Source: Pseudarthrobacter sp. C4D7 (GTDB taxonomy: Bacteria > Actinomycetota > Actinomycetes > Actinomycetales > Micrococcaceae). From it: a DNA stretch of 64,000 nt. Below, one piece after another: positions 27,680 to 36,844 of the stretch. The DNA lies in NCBI RefSeq assembly GCF_013359725.1, contig NZ_JABFMW010000006.1, positions 62,001 to 126,000 on the forward strand, given 5' to 3'. The position numbers and the translations under genes are program-made. The stretch's first letter is position 1; every line of letters starts with the position of its first letter. The notes beneath the pieces were generated by a model. It made no database searches, was not told the DNA's origin, and was given only the letters and a program-made list of their open reading frames with translations.

Positions 27680-28573
27680 TCAGTTGCGGGTGGGGGAAAC
27701 GGTGCGTGCCGCCGCGTCCGTGGTGGTGGTGCGGATCCGGTAGAGGCTGGTGGTGGCGGTCAGGTAAAGGTCCTGCCCGTCGGGGCCGCCGAAACACAGG
27801 TTGGAGACGGTCTCGGGCACCTGGATGGTGTGCAGGAGTTCAAAGGACGGCGAGTAGATCCGGACGGACGGGCCGGCCGAGGTCCAGATCCGTCCCTCGA
27901 CGTCCACCCGCAGCCCGTCTGCCACCGCGCCGTCCTCCAGCTCAAGGGTGCCGGTCCTGGGGCCGCAGTGGCCGTTGCTCACGGCGTAGGTGGCGATCCG
28001 CAGGGGAACGCCGTAGCCGCTGCCTGCCGTATCCGCGACGTAGAGGACTGATTCGTCCGGCGAGAAAGCCAGCCCGTTGGGGTGCACCAGGTCCGTCACC
28101 ACCGGCGTCAGTGCTCCGGAGGCTGGCTCGAAGCGGAACACGTTGCAGCCCCCGTATTCCTGTTCGCCCTCATGCCCTTCCGTTGTTCCCGGAAGGATGC
28201 CATAAGGCGGGTCGGTGAACCAGATGCTGGCGTCGCGGGCAACCACCACATCGTTGGGCGAATTCAGCCGGCGGCCCTGGAAGGAGTCAACCAGGCCGGT
28301 GACCGTCCCGCCGCTGTCGCGCTCCACCCGGCGCCGGCCGTGGCTGCACTGCACCACGCTGCCGTCCGCGTCGAGGGTGCGCCCGTTGGTGAACTCCACA
28401 CCGGTTGCATAGTCCTGCGTCACCCCTGTGTCCGGGTGGAACTCCAGGATGCGGTCGTTGGGGATATCGCTCCAACGCACCGTCTGCGACGACGGGACCC
28501 ACAGTGGTCCCTCCGCCCAGACCGTGCCGGTAAACAAGCACTCCAGCGCGCCCGTCGTTAGTCCGTCACCCAT
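27680..28573 (-). CDS. SMP-30/gluconolactonase/LRE family protein
   Basis: 297 residues of the six-bladed propeller family. Metal-site elements are WAEGPLWVPSSQTVRWSDI, NSPNDVVVARDASIWFTDPPYG, HPNGLAFSPDESVLYVADT and VDVEGRIWTSAG. Such enzymes open sugar lactones. The gene leads a two-gene unit with the aldo/keto reductase. AAGGGG lies 8 nt before the ATG at 28573. Confidence 0.88.
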   Translation of the reverse strand: MGDGLTTGALECLFTGTVWAEGPLWVPSSQTVRWSDIPNDRILEFHPDTGVTQDYATGVEFTNGRTLDADGSVVQCSHGRRRVERDSGGTVTGLVDSFQGRRLNSPNDVVVARDASIWFTDPPYGILPGTTEGHEGEQEYGGCNVFRFEPASGALTPVVTDLVHPNGLAFSPDESVLYVADTAGSGYGVPLRIATYAVSNGHCGPRTGTLELEDGAVADGLRVDVEGRIWTSAGPSVRIYSPSFELLHTIQVPETVSNLCFGGPDGQDLYLTATTSLYRIRTTTTDAAARTVSPTRN

Positions 28574-28774
28574 GAAATAGCCCCTTCGCGGTCCAGGTTG
28601 CTGCCGTGTCCAGGGAAGCTGGGAAACGGCTTTCCCTTCACCCTAGCCCCAGGACTGGCCGAAGGTCCGCGGGACGCGCAAGCCGCCGCAACCGGTCTTC
28701 GCGGCGAAAGACCATGGATGCCTGGTGTGGTGACGCGGGGACAGGCAGTGGCTAGGATCGAGGTTCCACGGTCA

Positions 28775-28784
28775 GTCAATTGAC
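28775..28784. promoter_or_regulatory. 10-bp palindrome in divergent promoter region
   Basis: GTCAATTGAC is a perfect palindrome in the 263-bp gap between the gluconolactonase-like gene (start 28573) and the P450 (start 28837). It lies 52 bp upstream of the P450 start and may be an operator. Nothing else recognisable was seen in this gap. Confidence 0.3.
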
Positions 28785-28836
28785 GGTTTGGCGCCCTTCA
28801 TCCCCGCGAGGCCGCCATGTGAGCAGGGAGGCCATC

Positions 28837-29994
28837 ATGGATCTCACCCAGTACCCGCTTGATCCCTTTCCGCAGTATGAACACATGCGGACCTCGGCTC
28901 CTGTCTTCCGGGATGACGTGACCGGAAGCTGGCACGTGTTCCGGTACAGCGACGTGCAGCGGGTGTTGTCCGAGCACGCCACTTTCTCCTCCCGCATGGG
29001 TGGTGATAATCCGTCCGGTACCGGCCAGCTGTTCGCGTCCAGCCTGATCACCACCGATCCCCCACGGCACCGCCAGCTGCGTTCCCTGGTCACGCAGGCT
29101 TTCACGCCAAAAGCCGTTGACGCCCTGGCTCCCCGCATTACCGGACTCACCGAGGACCTCCTGGGCGGAATCGCCGCCGGCGGAAACGCAGACCTGATCA
29201 GGGACCTGGCCTACCCGTTGCCGGTGATCGTGATCTCCGAGCTGATGGGCATCCCCGCGGAGGACCGTGAACGCTTCAAGCACTGGTCCGACGTGATCGT
29301 GAGCCAGACCCGTACCGGGCCGGCCGGGGCCAACCAGGACGCCACCACGTCAGAGATGGTGGAGTACTTCCTCGCCCTGATCGAGCGGCGCAGGAGCCGG
29401 CCGGGCACGGACCTCATCAGCACCCTGCTGGCCGCTGAAATCGACGGCCACAAGCTGACAGTTCCGGAACTGCTCGGCTTCTGCAGCCTGCTCCTGGTAG
29501 CCGGCAATGAGACCACCACCAACCTGATCGGCAATGCCGTCCTGTCCCTGGCCGAGGTGCCCGGCGCCCTCGGCCGCCTCCGCGACGATCCGGCCCTGGT
29601 TCCGCAGGCACTTGAAGAAGTGCTCCGCTTCCGGTCGCCGGTCCAGTCCATGTACCGGGTGACGGTGGCGGAGACGGCCCTGGGTGACCGGCTGCTGCCC
29701 GCCGGCTCACCGGTGGTGGCCTGGATCGGTTCCGCCAACCGCGACGAACAGCAGTTCCCGCGGGCCGCTGAGTTCGACGTCGACCGAAACCCGAACAGGC
29801 ACCTCGCGTTCGGCCACGGCATCCACTTCTGCCTGGGCGCGCCGCTCGCCCGGCTGGAGGCCAGGATTGCGCTCGAAGCCCTGCTCAACCGCCTGCCGGG
29901 ACTGTCCGTGGCTCCCGGCGCCGAACTGGAGCGGATGGACAGCAGCATCGTTTACGGGCTGAAGGAACTCCCCGTCACCTGGCAGCCGGCCTGA
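28837..29994 (+). CDS. cytochrome P450
   Basis: 385 residues, a soluble bacterial class I P450. I-helix oxygen-binding motif VAGNETTTNLIG, K-helix ExxR in EEVLRFRSP, and heme loop FGHGIHFCLGAPLAR with the thiolate cysteine are all present. The start at 28837 (MDLTQYPLDPF) follows GGGAGG with 6-nt spacing, and the longer frame from 28780 is not needed. No ferredoxin or reductase gene is adjacent. Substrate not predictable. Confidence 0.92.
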   Translation: MDLTQYPLDPFPQYEHMRTSAPVFRDDVTGSWHVFRYSDVQRVLSEHATFSSRMGGDNPSGTGQLFASSLITTDPPRHRQLRSLVTQAFTPKAVDALAPRITGLTEDLLGGIAAGGNADLIRDLAYPLPVIVISELMGIPAEDRERFKHWSDVIVSQTRTGPAGANQDATTSEMVEYFLALIERRRSRPGTDLISTLLAAEIDGHKLTVPELLGFCSLLLVAGNETTTNLIGNAVLSLAEVPGALGRLRDDPALVPQALEEVLRFRSPVQSMYRVTVAETALGDRLLPAGSPVVAWIGSANRDEQQFPRAAEFDVDRNPNRHLAFGHGIHFCLGAPLARLEARIALEALLNRLPGLSVAPGAELERMDSSIVYGLKELPVTWQPA

Positions 29995-29997
29995 CGT

Positions 29998-30019
29998 GGC
30001 CTGGCGCCGGATCCAGGCC
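29998..30019. terminator. hairpin between convergent P450 and lytic transglycosylase genes
   Basis: GGCCTGG (29998-30004) and CCAGGCC (30013-30019) form a perfect 7-bp stem with an 8-nt loop. It sits 4 bp after the P450 stop and 17 bp before the end of the convergent gene. There is no long T run, only TGTGTGTTT on the P450 side. Confidence 0.45.
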
Positions 30020-30035
30020 GTCCTGTGTGTTTGGG

Positions 30036-30788
30036 CTAACGGGACGTGCCGGTTTTCGCGGCGTACTCGGTGGCCTGGGAACTGACCTGGCGGATGTAGG
30101 CGCTGGACTGGTTGTAGGCGTAAATAGCCGCTGTCCATCCCTGGGCCGTGCTGAGGTCCCGGCCCCGGCCGCACAGGTAGGTTGCCGCGCCCAGCGCGGC
30201 ATCATCGATGTTGAACGGGTCCGCCGTCCCGTCCCCGTTGCCGTCCCTGCCGGCGATCCGCCAGGTCGAAGGAATGAACTGCATGGGTCCCACCGCGTGG
30301 TCCCAGCTGGCGTCGCCGTCCAGTGCGCCGCCGTCGGTGTCCGCGATGGCGGCGAATCCCGCCCCGTTGAGGCTGGGCCCCACGATGGGGCCGCTGGCCT
30401 GGCCGGTGGCGCTCAGGCTGCCGCCGCCGTAAGTGCCGTGGGCGGACTCGACGAAGCCGACGGCGGCCAGCGTGTTCCAGCCGATTCCACAGGTGGGCGC
30501 GGATTCATTGGCAGCGGCGGCCGCGCCGACGTAGGCCCGCAATGCCCGTGCCGGGATTCCGGTTTGGGCGGCAGCCGTGCCAAGCCATTGGGCGTCCGGG
30601 CTCGGCGTGACGTCCACAGCGGTGGCGATACCTCCGGGCCCGGCCTGGAGCTTCACGCCCGCGCGCGGCGGCAGATAGGCGGATACCTGCGTTCCGGCGC
30701 CGGGCTGTCCCAACAGCCAGAAAGAGAAGGCTGCGCTGGCACACGCCACGAACAGGCTGAAGACCACAAAGCGTTTTACACGGAGCAC
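30036..30788 (-). CDS. secreted or anchored lytic murein transglycosylase
   Basis: About 250 residues. An N-terminal signal anchor (FVVFSLFVACASAAFSFWLLG) is followed by a lysozyme-like transglycosylase domain with the catalytic glutamate in AAVGFVESAHGTYGG. The substrate motif is VGPMQFIPSTW, then NIDDAALGAATYLC. It cleaves peptidoglycan. GTG 30788 is chosen because the more distal ATG at 30830 would leave only 5 bp to the divergent gene; that longer form cannot be excluded. Confidence 0.85.
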   Translation of the reverse strand: MLRVKRFVVFSLFVACASAAFSFWLLGQPGAGTQVSAYLPPRAGVKLQAGPGGIATAVDVTPSPDAQWLGTAAAQTGIPARALRAYVGAAAAANESAPTCGIGWNTLAAVGFVESAHGTYGGGSLSATGQASGPIVGPSLNGAGFAAIADTDGGALDGDASWDHAVGPMQFIPSTWRIAGRDGNGDGTADPFNIDDAALGAATYLCGRGRDLSTAQGWTAAIYAYNQSSAYIRQVSSQATEYAAKTGTSR

Positions 30789-30835
30789 TGACCCATCAAA
30801 CCACCCCCTCCTCCCGCTCCCCGGTACCATCAGGC

Positions 30836-31351
30836 ATGGGCAGGAGGAATTACCTGATCGAAGGTGGCTCCGGTACGGGCAAGACCGCGGTCTGTCATGA
30901 GTTGCGGCGCCGCGGCTACCACGCCATCAACGGCGACCGTGAACTCGCCTACCAAGGTGATCCGGGCACTGGCGAACCGGTCCTGGGCGTCACCGGCGTG
31001 GCGGCGCACAGGCACCACCTCTGGCGGGTTGCCGACGTGCGCGCCTTGGCCGCGGACCGGCAGCACGCGGTGACGTTCTTCTGCGGCGGGTCCAGGAACC
31101 TTGCCGAATTTGTCGACGTTTTCGACGCCGTCTTCGTCCTTGAGGTGGACCTGCACACGTTGGACCGGCGCCTCAACCGACGCCCGAAGGATGAGTGGGG
31201 TGGACGGCAGGAGGAACGGCAGCTCATCGAACACCTGCACGAAACACGAGAAGAGATCCCGCCGGGCGGCATCGCGATTGACGCCACTGTGCCGCTCCCC
31301 CACGTCGTGGACACCATCCTCCAGCACGTCCGGGCGGCCGGGTCGGCCTAG
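30836..31351 (+). CDS. P-loop nucleotide kinase-like protein
   Basis: 171 residues. Walker A GGSGTGKTAV at 10-19 is followed by HELRRRGYHAINGDREL, typical of adenylate- or shikimate-kinase-like proteins. VFVLEVDLHTLDRRLNRR resembles their lid region. Likely phosphorylates a small molecule; the substrate is unknown. It diverges from the transglycosylase and converges on selB. Confidence 0.75.
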   Translation: MGRRNYLIEGGSGTGKTAVCHELRRRGYHAINGDRELAYQGDPGTGEPVLGVTGVAAHRHHLWRVADVRALAADRQHAVTFFCGGSRNLAEFVDVFDAVFVLEVDLHTLDRRLNRRPKDEWGGRQEERQLIEHLHETREEIPPGGIAIDATVPLPHVVDTILQHVRAAGSA

Positions 31352-31393
31352 GCGTCCCGGTGCGGAGTACTGCTTGTCACGGCCGACGGCGGG

Positions 31394-33190
31394 TCAGCGC
31401 ACCACCGTGCGGTGACCGGCGTCCAGCCTGCTGGTCCAGCCCCGCGAATCGAGGTGTTCCAGCAGTGGAACCGCAACCCGGCGGGTGGTGCCGAGGGCCT
31501 GGCGAGCCTGGCTTGTCGTGAACGGCTGGTCCAGCCCGGCGAGGGTGCGCATGGCCAGTGCCGGGGCCGAAGGGAGCAAAACCACCCCGTCGCGCAGCCG
31601 CAGGATGCGGGCGGCGCGTTCAGCAGCAGCAAGCTCGCGGGCCCCCAGGCCAAGGGCAGCCAGCTCGTCCGCTTCCGGGGCGCGGAAGGCGTCTGCGCCG
31701 AGCCGGCCCTCCAGAACCGCAATGGCCGGCTCGATGGGCCCGAGGTTGCCCCCGCTGCCGGGCATCCGGACGTGCCCGCCGTCCTGTTCGAGCCCGGCTC
31801 CGGAGATCACATGGGACAGCAGCCTCGCGTCGGGCAGTTTCAGCAGGTCGCGCGCCGCGCCCATGGAAACTCCGGGGGCCAGGGCGTCCCGCTCCTGCAG
31901 CACCTGCACTGCACTGCGCAGTTGATGCTGCCAGGCTTCAAGGACGGGAGCGTGCACCCACCAGTCGTCGATGACCTTGACGCCGTCGGGGGCCGCCGTG
32001 CCGTTGCCGGAGAGCAGGCCGAGCCGGCGCAGGTGATCCGCCTGGACAGCCTTGCGGGCCGCCACCTCTCCCAGGACGTCGCCGGCGGGATCCATTCCCG
32101 CGAGGCGCTCCGCCCAATGGGCGCCGTCGCCGCGCCGCCGCAGCGCGGGCGGGTCCGCGTCGAGGACACGGGCACCGCCGAGCACCGAGCGGCTCCCTGG
32201 ATCGCGCAGCACCAGCCGGTCCCCCAGGACGAGAGGCAGGTGCCTGTCGAGGACCAGACGGGCATGGTCGGGTCCGAAAGGGCGCAACCGGGCCGACACG
32301 GACGCCGTTCCGACGTGCACCATGAGCTGCTCGGGTACCTCCGTATAGGCCACCCCGGTGGTGCGCTGAATGCCTGCCACTGCGGTGGTGGGCCATGCGT
32401 CCGGTGTGACCAGCGCGTCGCCGCGCCGGATGTCCGCTGCGGCGACGTCGCGCAGGTTCAATGCCACGCGGCTGACCGGTTCCACTGAAGGGTAGGACGT
32501 GTCACGGCTCTGCAGGCCGCGGACCACCACGGCCCGGCTGCCGGCGTGCCCGAGCAGTTCCAGCCGGTCGCCCTGGGCCAGCGTTCCTGCCGCCAGGGTT
32601 CCGGTCACCACGGTTCCGGAACCGGTGATGGTAAACGAGCGGTCCACCCACAACCTGACCCGCCCGGTGGTGACCGGGGCAGGCACCCGGGCTAGGACGT
32701 CGTCGAGCGTTGCCCGTAACTCCGGAAGCCCGGTCCCGTCGATGGCGGACACCACCACCGCGGGAGCATCCCGCAGCCCTGTCCCGGCAAGCTCTGCGCG
32801 GGTCCGCGAGAGCACGTCTGCAACCTGCTGCCCTGTGGCCCGGTCTGCCCGGCTCAGCACCACGACGCCGTGGTCGATGCCCAACGCAGCGACGGCGTCC
32901 CGGTGGTCGCTGGACTGGGCCTGCCAGCCCTCGTCCGCGGCCACCACGAAGCAGACCACCGGCGCCGGCCCAATGCCGGCCAGCATGTTTCCGAGGAACC
33001 GTTCGTGGCCGGGTACGTCGACGAACGCAACATCCTGCCCGGAGGGCAACGTGGTCCAGGCGTAGCCAAGGTCGATGGTCAAGCCGCGGCGGCGTTCTTC
33101 CTCCCAGCGGTCCGGTTCCATGCCGGTGAGGGCACGGACCAGGGTGCTTTTACCGGAATCGACGTGTCCGGCTGTGGCAACGACGTGCAC
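31394..33190 (-). CDS. selB: selenocysteine-specific elongation factor SelB
   Basis: 598 residues. The GTPase domain carries G1 GHVDSGKST (8-16), a threonine switch in RRRGLTIDLGYAW, and G3 DVPGHERF. Two EF-Tu-like beta-barrel domains follow, then winged-helix repeats at the C-terminus that bind the SECIS hairpin. SelB delivers Sec-tRNA to UGA codons. It starts with GTG 3 bp after the selA stop and shares an operon with tRNA-Sec and selA. Its substrate is evident in the fdhA UGA codon 7.5 kb away. Confidence 0.95.
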   Translation of the reverse strand: MHVVATAGHVDSGKSTLVRALTGMEPDRWEEERRRGLTIDLGYAWTTLPSGQDVAFVDVPGHERFLGNMLAGIGPAPVVCFVVAADEGWQAQSSDHRDAVAALGIDHGVVVLSRADRATGQQVADVLSRTRAELAGTGLRDAPAVVVSAIDGTGLPELRATLDDVLARVPAPVTTGRVRLWVDRSFTITGSGTVVTGTLAAGTLAQGDRLELLGHAGSRAVVVRGLQSRDTSYPSVEPVSRVALNLRDVAAADIRRGDALVTPDAWPTTAVAGIQRTTGVAYTEVPEQLMVHVGTASVSARLRPFGPDHARLVLDRHLPLVLGDRLVLRDPGSRSVLGGARVLDADPPALRRRGDGAHWAERLAGMDPAGDVLGEVAARKAVQADHLRRLGLLSGNGTAAPDGVKVIDDWWVHAPVLEAWQHQLRSAVQVLQERDALAPGVSMGAARDLLKLPDARLLSHVISGAGLEQDGGHVRMPGSGGNLGPIEPAIAVLEGRLGADAFRAPEADELAALGLGARELAAAERAARILRLRDGVVLLPSAPALAMRTLAGLDQPFTTSQARQALGTTRRVAVPLLEHLDSRGWTSRLDAGHRTVVR

Positions 33191-33193
33191 CGC

Positions 33194-34525
33194 TCAGCCC
33201 GCCCTGCCGGCATCCGCGGCTTCGAGGCTTGCCAACGCCTCCCGTACGGCCGCGGCGATCCGGGCGTCGTCCCGTTCGGGGACGCACCGCAGGTCAACCA
33301 AACAGAAGCCGTCGTGGACGCGCGGCAGCACGGCCGGATCCCCGGTCCGCAGGAGCCGGGCGACGCCTTCCGGGAGCCGGAGTGCCCACCCGGCCAGGGG
33401 AACCCCCGGGGCACCTCCGCCGCCTACCCTGCCGTCATGCGGGACCACGGCTGCACCAAGTTCCCGGGCCAGCCGGTCAGTTCGGCGGCGCAGCTGCCCG
33501 GCGTCGGCGTGCAGCGCCTGGACGACCGGCGGCGGGCCGCCGGCAACGGTCGCCTCCAGGGCGGCAAGGGCAAGTTTGTCGGCCCTGACCGCGCGGGCCA
33601 GCGGGTGGCGCGCCAGCCGCGCGATGACTTCCCTGCGGCCCAGCAGCAGGCCGGCCTGGGGGCCGCCCAGCAGTTTGTCGCCGCTGGCAATCACGACGTC
33701 GGCCCCACTCGCCAAAGCGGTGGCGGCATCCGGTTCATCCGGCAGGAACGGGTCCGGTGCCAGCAGTCCGCTGCCGAGGTCAGCCACGAGGGGTACCCCG
33801 TTGCCGGCAGCCAGCCGGCTCAGCTCAGCCATGGGAACAGCCGAGGTAAAGCCGTCAACACGGAAATTGCTGGGGTGGACCTTGAGGATGCACCCGGTAT
33901 CCGGTCCGAGCGCCCCGGCGTAGTCATGGAGGTGGGTCCGGTTGGTGGTGCCCACCTCGCGAAGCCTGGCGCCTGTGGATTCCATCAGGTCGGTGAGCCT
34001 GAACCCGGCACCGATTTCCACCAGTTCGCCCCGGCTCAGCACCACCTCGCGGCCGGCCGCCAGGGCCGTCGTGGCGAGCACCAGTGCTGCCGCTCCGTTG
34101 TTCACCACCAGCGCGTCCTCGGCCGCAGGACATGCAGCGAGGAGGGCGGCGCGGGCTCCGGCGCCGCGGCGTGAACGGCTGCCGTCCGACAGGTCTAGCT
34201 CCACGTCCACGTAGCCGCTGGCCGCGACGAGGGCGGCAACAGCGCCTTCGGAAAGCGGCGCACGCCCCAGGTTGGTGTGCACGATGACACCGGTGGCGTT
34301 CAAGACCGGGCGCAGGGTTGTTGCCGTCCGGGCAGCGACGGCAGCCAGCAGGACAGGTTCCACCTGGCCGGCCGGGAGCCCGCCGCTCCGGGCCTGCTCC
34401 TGGACATCCCGGACGAGTTCGCGGATGATGCGCCCGTTCAGCCGGGTGCGGGCCTCGCGGACCGCCGGCAGTGCCAGCAGGTCATTCGTGCGGGGAATCA
34501 GGCGCCGGGGATCGACCTGGTCCAC
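33194..34525 (-). CDS. selA: L-seryl-tRNA(Sec) selenium transferase SelA
   Basis: 443 residues, a PLP enzyme that converts Ser-tRNA(Sec) to Sec-tRNA(Sec) using selenophosphate. The N-terminal tRNA-binding helix pair is followed by VIVHTNLGRAPLSE and NNGAAALVLA. The PLP lysine is K284 in IASGDKLLGGPQAG. Length is close to the family norm (about 460). GTG start at 34525. The gene lies 36 bp downstream of tRNA-Sec on the same strand. Confidence 0.95.
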   Translation of the reverse strand: MDQVDPRRLIPRTNDLLALPAVREARTRLNGRIIRELVRDVQEQARSGGLPAGQVEPVLLAAVAARTATTLRPVLNATGVIVHTNLGRAPLSEGAVAALVAASGYVDVELDLSDGSRSRRGAGARAALLAACPAAEDALVVNNGAAALVLATTALAAGREVVLSRGELVEIGAGFRLTDLMESTGARLREVGTTNRTHLHDYAGALGPDTGCILKVHPSNFRVDGFTSAVPMAELSRLAAGNGVPLVADLGSGLLAPDPFLPDEPDAATALASGADVVIASGDKLLGGPQAGLLLGRREVIARLARHPLARAVRADKLALAALEATVAGGPPPVVQALHADAGQLRRRTDRLARELGAAVVPHDGRVGGGGAPGVPLAGWALRLPEGVARLLRTGDPAVLPRVHDGFCLVDLRCVPERDDARIAAAVREALASLEAADAGRAG

Positions 34526-34561
34526 AGCCCTCCTCGTATCGCGGCATTCGTTGCCGAAAGT

Positions 34562-34656
34562 TGGCGGTGGCGGACGGGAATCGAACCCGCCAGGCCGAGA
34601 TGCTCAGCCGCACCGGTTTTGAAGACCGGGGGGCCCACCAGGACCCGGACGCCACC
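34562..34656 (-). tRNA. selC: tRNA-Sec (anticodon UCA)
   Basis: 95 nt including an encoded CCA. The acceptor stem is GGTGGCG paired with CGCCACC, with discriminator G73. The extended 6-bp D stem is GGGTCC/GGGCCC. The anticodon stem-loop is CCGGT-CTTCAAA-ACCGG with UCA. A long variable arm and the T stem-loop with TTCGATT follow. Long D stem, long variable arm and G73 are hallmarks of tRNA-Sec. Position 8 is U facing C, so the eighth acceptor pair is not canonical. It is first in a tRNA-selA-selB unit. Confidence 0.95.
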
Positions 34657-34663
34657 GCGCCTC

Positions 34664-34699
34664 AATATAGCAGGGTTGCCTTGAAGGTACGCTGGGCAG
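34664..34699. promoter_or_regulatory. divergent promoter region of tRNA-Sec and selD
   Basis: Only 43 bp separate the tRNA 5' end from the selD start. On the minus strand TATATT (34669-34664) is a good -10 element 7 nt before the tRNA. The same AT-rich spot offers TATAGC as a possible -10 for selD on the plus strand. The two promoters would overlap, so they may share regulation. Confidence 0.5.
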
Positions 34700-35725
34700 G
34701 TGAATGAGGCCCAGACGTCAATCCAGCAACTCGATGCAGGTGCCGCCGGCGCAGTCCGGCTCACCGACTATGCCCACGGGGGTGGCTGCGCCTGCAAAAT
34801 TCCTCCGGGCGAGCTCGAAGACGCGGTCCGTGGCCTGATCGGCCAGCCCGGAGCCGAGGTACTGGTGGGCCTCGACACTGGCGACGACGCGGCGGCGGTC
34901 CTGGTGCGTGAGGACCTTGCCGTCCTGACCACGGCGGACTTTTTCACTCCCGTGGTCAACGACGCCTTCGACTGGGGCCGGATCGCCGCAGCCAATGCGC
35001 TCTCGGACATTTACGCCATGGGCGGCCGGCCAATCACGGCGATCAACCTCATCGGCTGGCCCCGGGGCGTCCTCCCCATGGAGCTGATGACCGAAGTCCT
35101 GCGCGGCGGGCTGAGCGTAGCCTCGCAGGCGGGTTGTCCGGTTCTTGGGGGCCACTCAATTGATGACCCTGAACCAAAGTACGGCATGGCAGTGACGGGC
35201 GTGGCCCATCCGGACCGTTTGCTGCGCAACGATGCCGCCCGGCCCGGACTGCCCATCACGCTCACCAAGCCAATCGGCGTCGGACTTCTCAACAACCGGC
35301 ACAAGCAGACCGGCGAGGTGTTCCCTGAAGCCGTGGAAACCATGGCTGCCCTGAACCGCGACGCGGCCGACGCCGCGGTGGCTGCCGGTGTCAGGGCGGC
35401 AACCGACGTGACAGGTTTCGGCCTCCTGGGCCACCTCCACAAAATGGTGCGCGCGTCGGACGTGGGGGCCGTGATCGACCTGAAGGCCGTGCCGCTGATC
35501 GACGGCGCCCGCCAGGCGCTCCGTGATGGCTTCATTTCCGGCGGGAGCCGGCGCAACCTGGAGTGGGTGCGTCCGCACGTCAGCACCGCGGCAGGCATCA
35601 CCGACGACGACCTGCTGCTCCTGGCTGATGCGCAAACCTCCGGCGGCCTGCTGGTGGTTGGTGAGCTGCCGGGGCATCCCGTGATCGGCCATACCACCGC
35701 GGGGCGGGGCATCGAGATCCGCTGA
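34700..35725 (+). CDS. selD: selenide, water dikinase SelD
   Basis: 341 residues, makes selenophosphate from selenide and ATP. The catalytic Cys-Lys pair is C30 and K33 in GGGCACK; the position is cysteine (TGC), not selenocysteine. The glycine-rich N-terminus, GDDAAAV, LSDIYAMGG and GGHSIDDPEPKYG fit the AIRS-type fold. It starts with GTG. It diverges from the tRNA-selA-selB operon and completes the selenocysteine pathway. Confidence 0.95.
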   Translation: MNEAQTSIQQLDAGAAGAVRLTDYAHGGGCACKIPPGELEDAVRGLIGQPGAEVLVGLDTGDDAAAVLVREDLAVLTTADFFTPVVNDAFDWGRIAAANALSDIYAMGGRPITAINLIGWPRGVLPMELMTEVLRGGLSVASQAGCPVLGGHSIDDPEPKYGMAVTGVAHPDRLLRNDAARPGLPITLTKPIGVGLLNNRHKQTGEVFPEAVETMAALNRDAADAAVAAGVRAATDVTGFGLLGHLHKMVRASDVGAVIDLKAVPLIDGARQALRDGFISGGSRRNLEWVRPHVSTAAGITDDDLLLLADAQTSGGLLVVGELPGHPVIGHTTAGRGIEIR

Positions 35726-35732
35726 TTCCGAA

Positions 35733-35746
35733 CGCCTGCGGAGGCG
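35733..35746. terminator. short hairpin between convergent selD and fdh operon
   Basis: CGCCT-GCGG-AGGCG forms a 5-bp stem with a 4-nt loop in the 27-bp gap between the selD stop and the end of the NrfD-like gene. It could act in both directions. It has no T run, so the call is weak. Confidence 0.3.
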
Positions 35747-35752
35747 CCCTTG

Positions 35753-36844
35753 TCAGCTCCCGGTGGTAATCGCGTCGCCGGTGACGCCGGCTGCGCGGCG
35801 GGCCGCCAGCCGGTTCTTCTGCGGTTCAATCGTGTACCGCGGATCCCTGGCCGACTCAAGGCCGGCCTCGAACACGCCAAACCGGGTCAGCGCTGATGCG
35901 GAAAGCAGGGCCAGCCCCGAAACGGCCGCCACGATGCGGTGCCTTCCGCCCAGGAGTGTCCCCAGGCCGCCGGCAACAGCCAGCCGTTCGCTCCACTTCA
36001 GCATTGCTCCGGCCTTGCCCTGGTGAAGTGGCTCAGCAGCCACCGGATCCATCCGGCGTTCCATCACCTTCATGGCCACCACGTCACCCAGGACACCGAG
36101 CACGGCGAGGTTACGTGCAGGACCCGTCTCGCGGACCGGCGTGGTGACCATGGCCAGCCCGGCGGACGCCAGGCACGCGGAACTCACGAAGACGAAGGGC
36201 AGCTCTTCATGGGCAGCGTTCCACGTTGGCGTGGCGGTGTCGCCCAGCAGGACGGCAGTGTAGGCCGCCAGTGGTCCAGCGAAGACCGCAGCTTCGATGC
36301 CGGCGGGTCCTTCGACGGCCTGCAGCACGTTGCGCAGGGGGCCGAGCGGCAGCCGGTTTCCACTCATGCGGTCGATCTCCGCGACGGCCGCCACACCCGC
36401 TCCGGCGCTGAACGCACTCAGGATCCACGAACCCACGCTCATGGGGGACGTAACCTTGAAGGTCCGCAGCATGTGCAGGAAGCGCTCCGGCCGGCCCAGG
36501 TCCTTCACCAAGGCAACCGCCCCGGCGCTTACCGCGGTGAGGGCGCCCAGCCGGGCATTCCGGCGAAGCACGGGCCGCCCGGTCAATTGTCCGCCGGCGG
36601 CCAGGAGGGCCGAGCCTGCCGCCACACCACCGAGGAAGAGGTAGATGGCGACGTCATCGCCCCATGGTGCGGGTTTCACCACGGGACGGCCGTAGTAGGA
36701 GCTGAATTCCGGCTCCGGGACCATGGGCATCTCGCGGCTGCCGTCGCCGTTGTCCCGGCGCCGTCCAGTGCCGCGTTTGCCGCCCTCCCGCCGTCGCCGG
36801 GCGGGTTCCGATGGCCGGAAACTGTCGAATTCGGAAAGTGTCAC
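35753..36844 (-). CDS. NrfD-type membrane subunit of formate dehydrogenase
   Basis: 363 residues with a basic N-terminus and about eight to nine membrane helices beginning at VAIYLFLGGVAAGSALLAAGG. This is the NrfD/PsrC quinone-reacting anchor, used here in place of a cytochrome b subunit. KDLGRPERFLHMLRTFKVTSPMS, quoted in part, is the conserved loop. It overlaps the end of the iron-sulfur subunit gene by ATGA. It passes electrons from the FeS subunit to quinone. Confidence 0.88.
   Translation of the reverse strand: MTLSEFDSFRPSEPARRRREGGKRGTGRRRDNGDGSREMPMVPEPEFSSYYGRPVVKPAPWGDDVAIYLFLGGVAAGSALLAAGGQLTGRPVLRRNARLGALTAVSAGAVALVKDLGRPERFLHMLRTFKVTSPMSVGSWILSAFSAGAGVAAVAEIDRMSGNRLPLGPLRNVLQAVEGPAGIEAAVFAGPLAAYTAVLLGDTATPTWNAAHEELPFVFVSSACLASAGLAMVTTPVRETGPARNLAVLGVLGDVVAMKVMERRMDPVAAEPLHQGKAGAMLKWSERLAVAGGLGTLLGGRHRIVAAVSGLALLSASALTRFGVFEAGLESARDPRYTIEPQKNRLAARRAAGVTGDAITTGS

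Noticed and set aside
34787..34798. Possible selenocysteine codon in selD
   Set aside because: The catalytic position is TGC in GGGCACK, so SelD here is the cysteine form.
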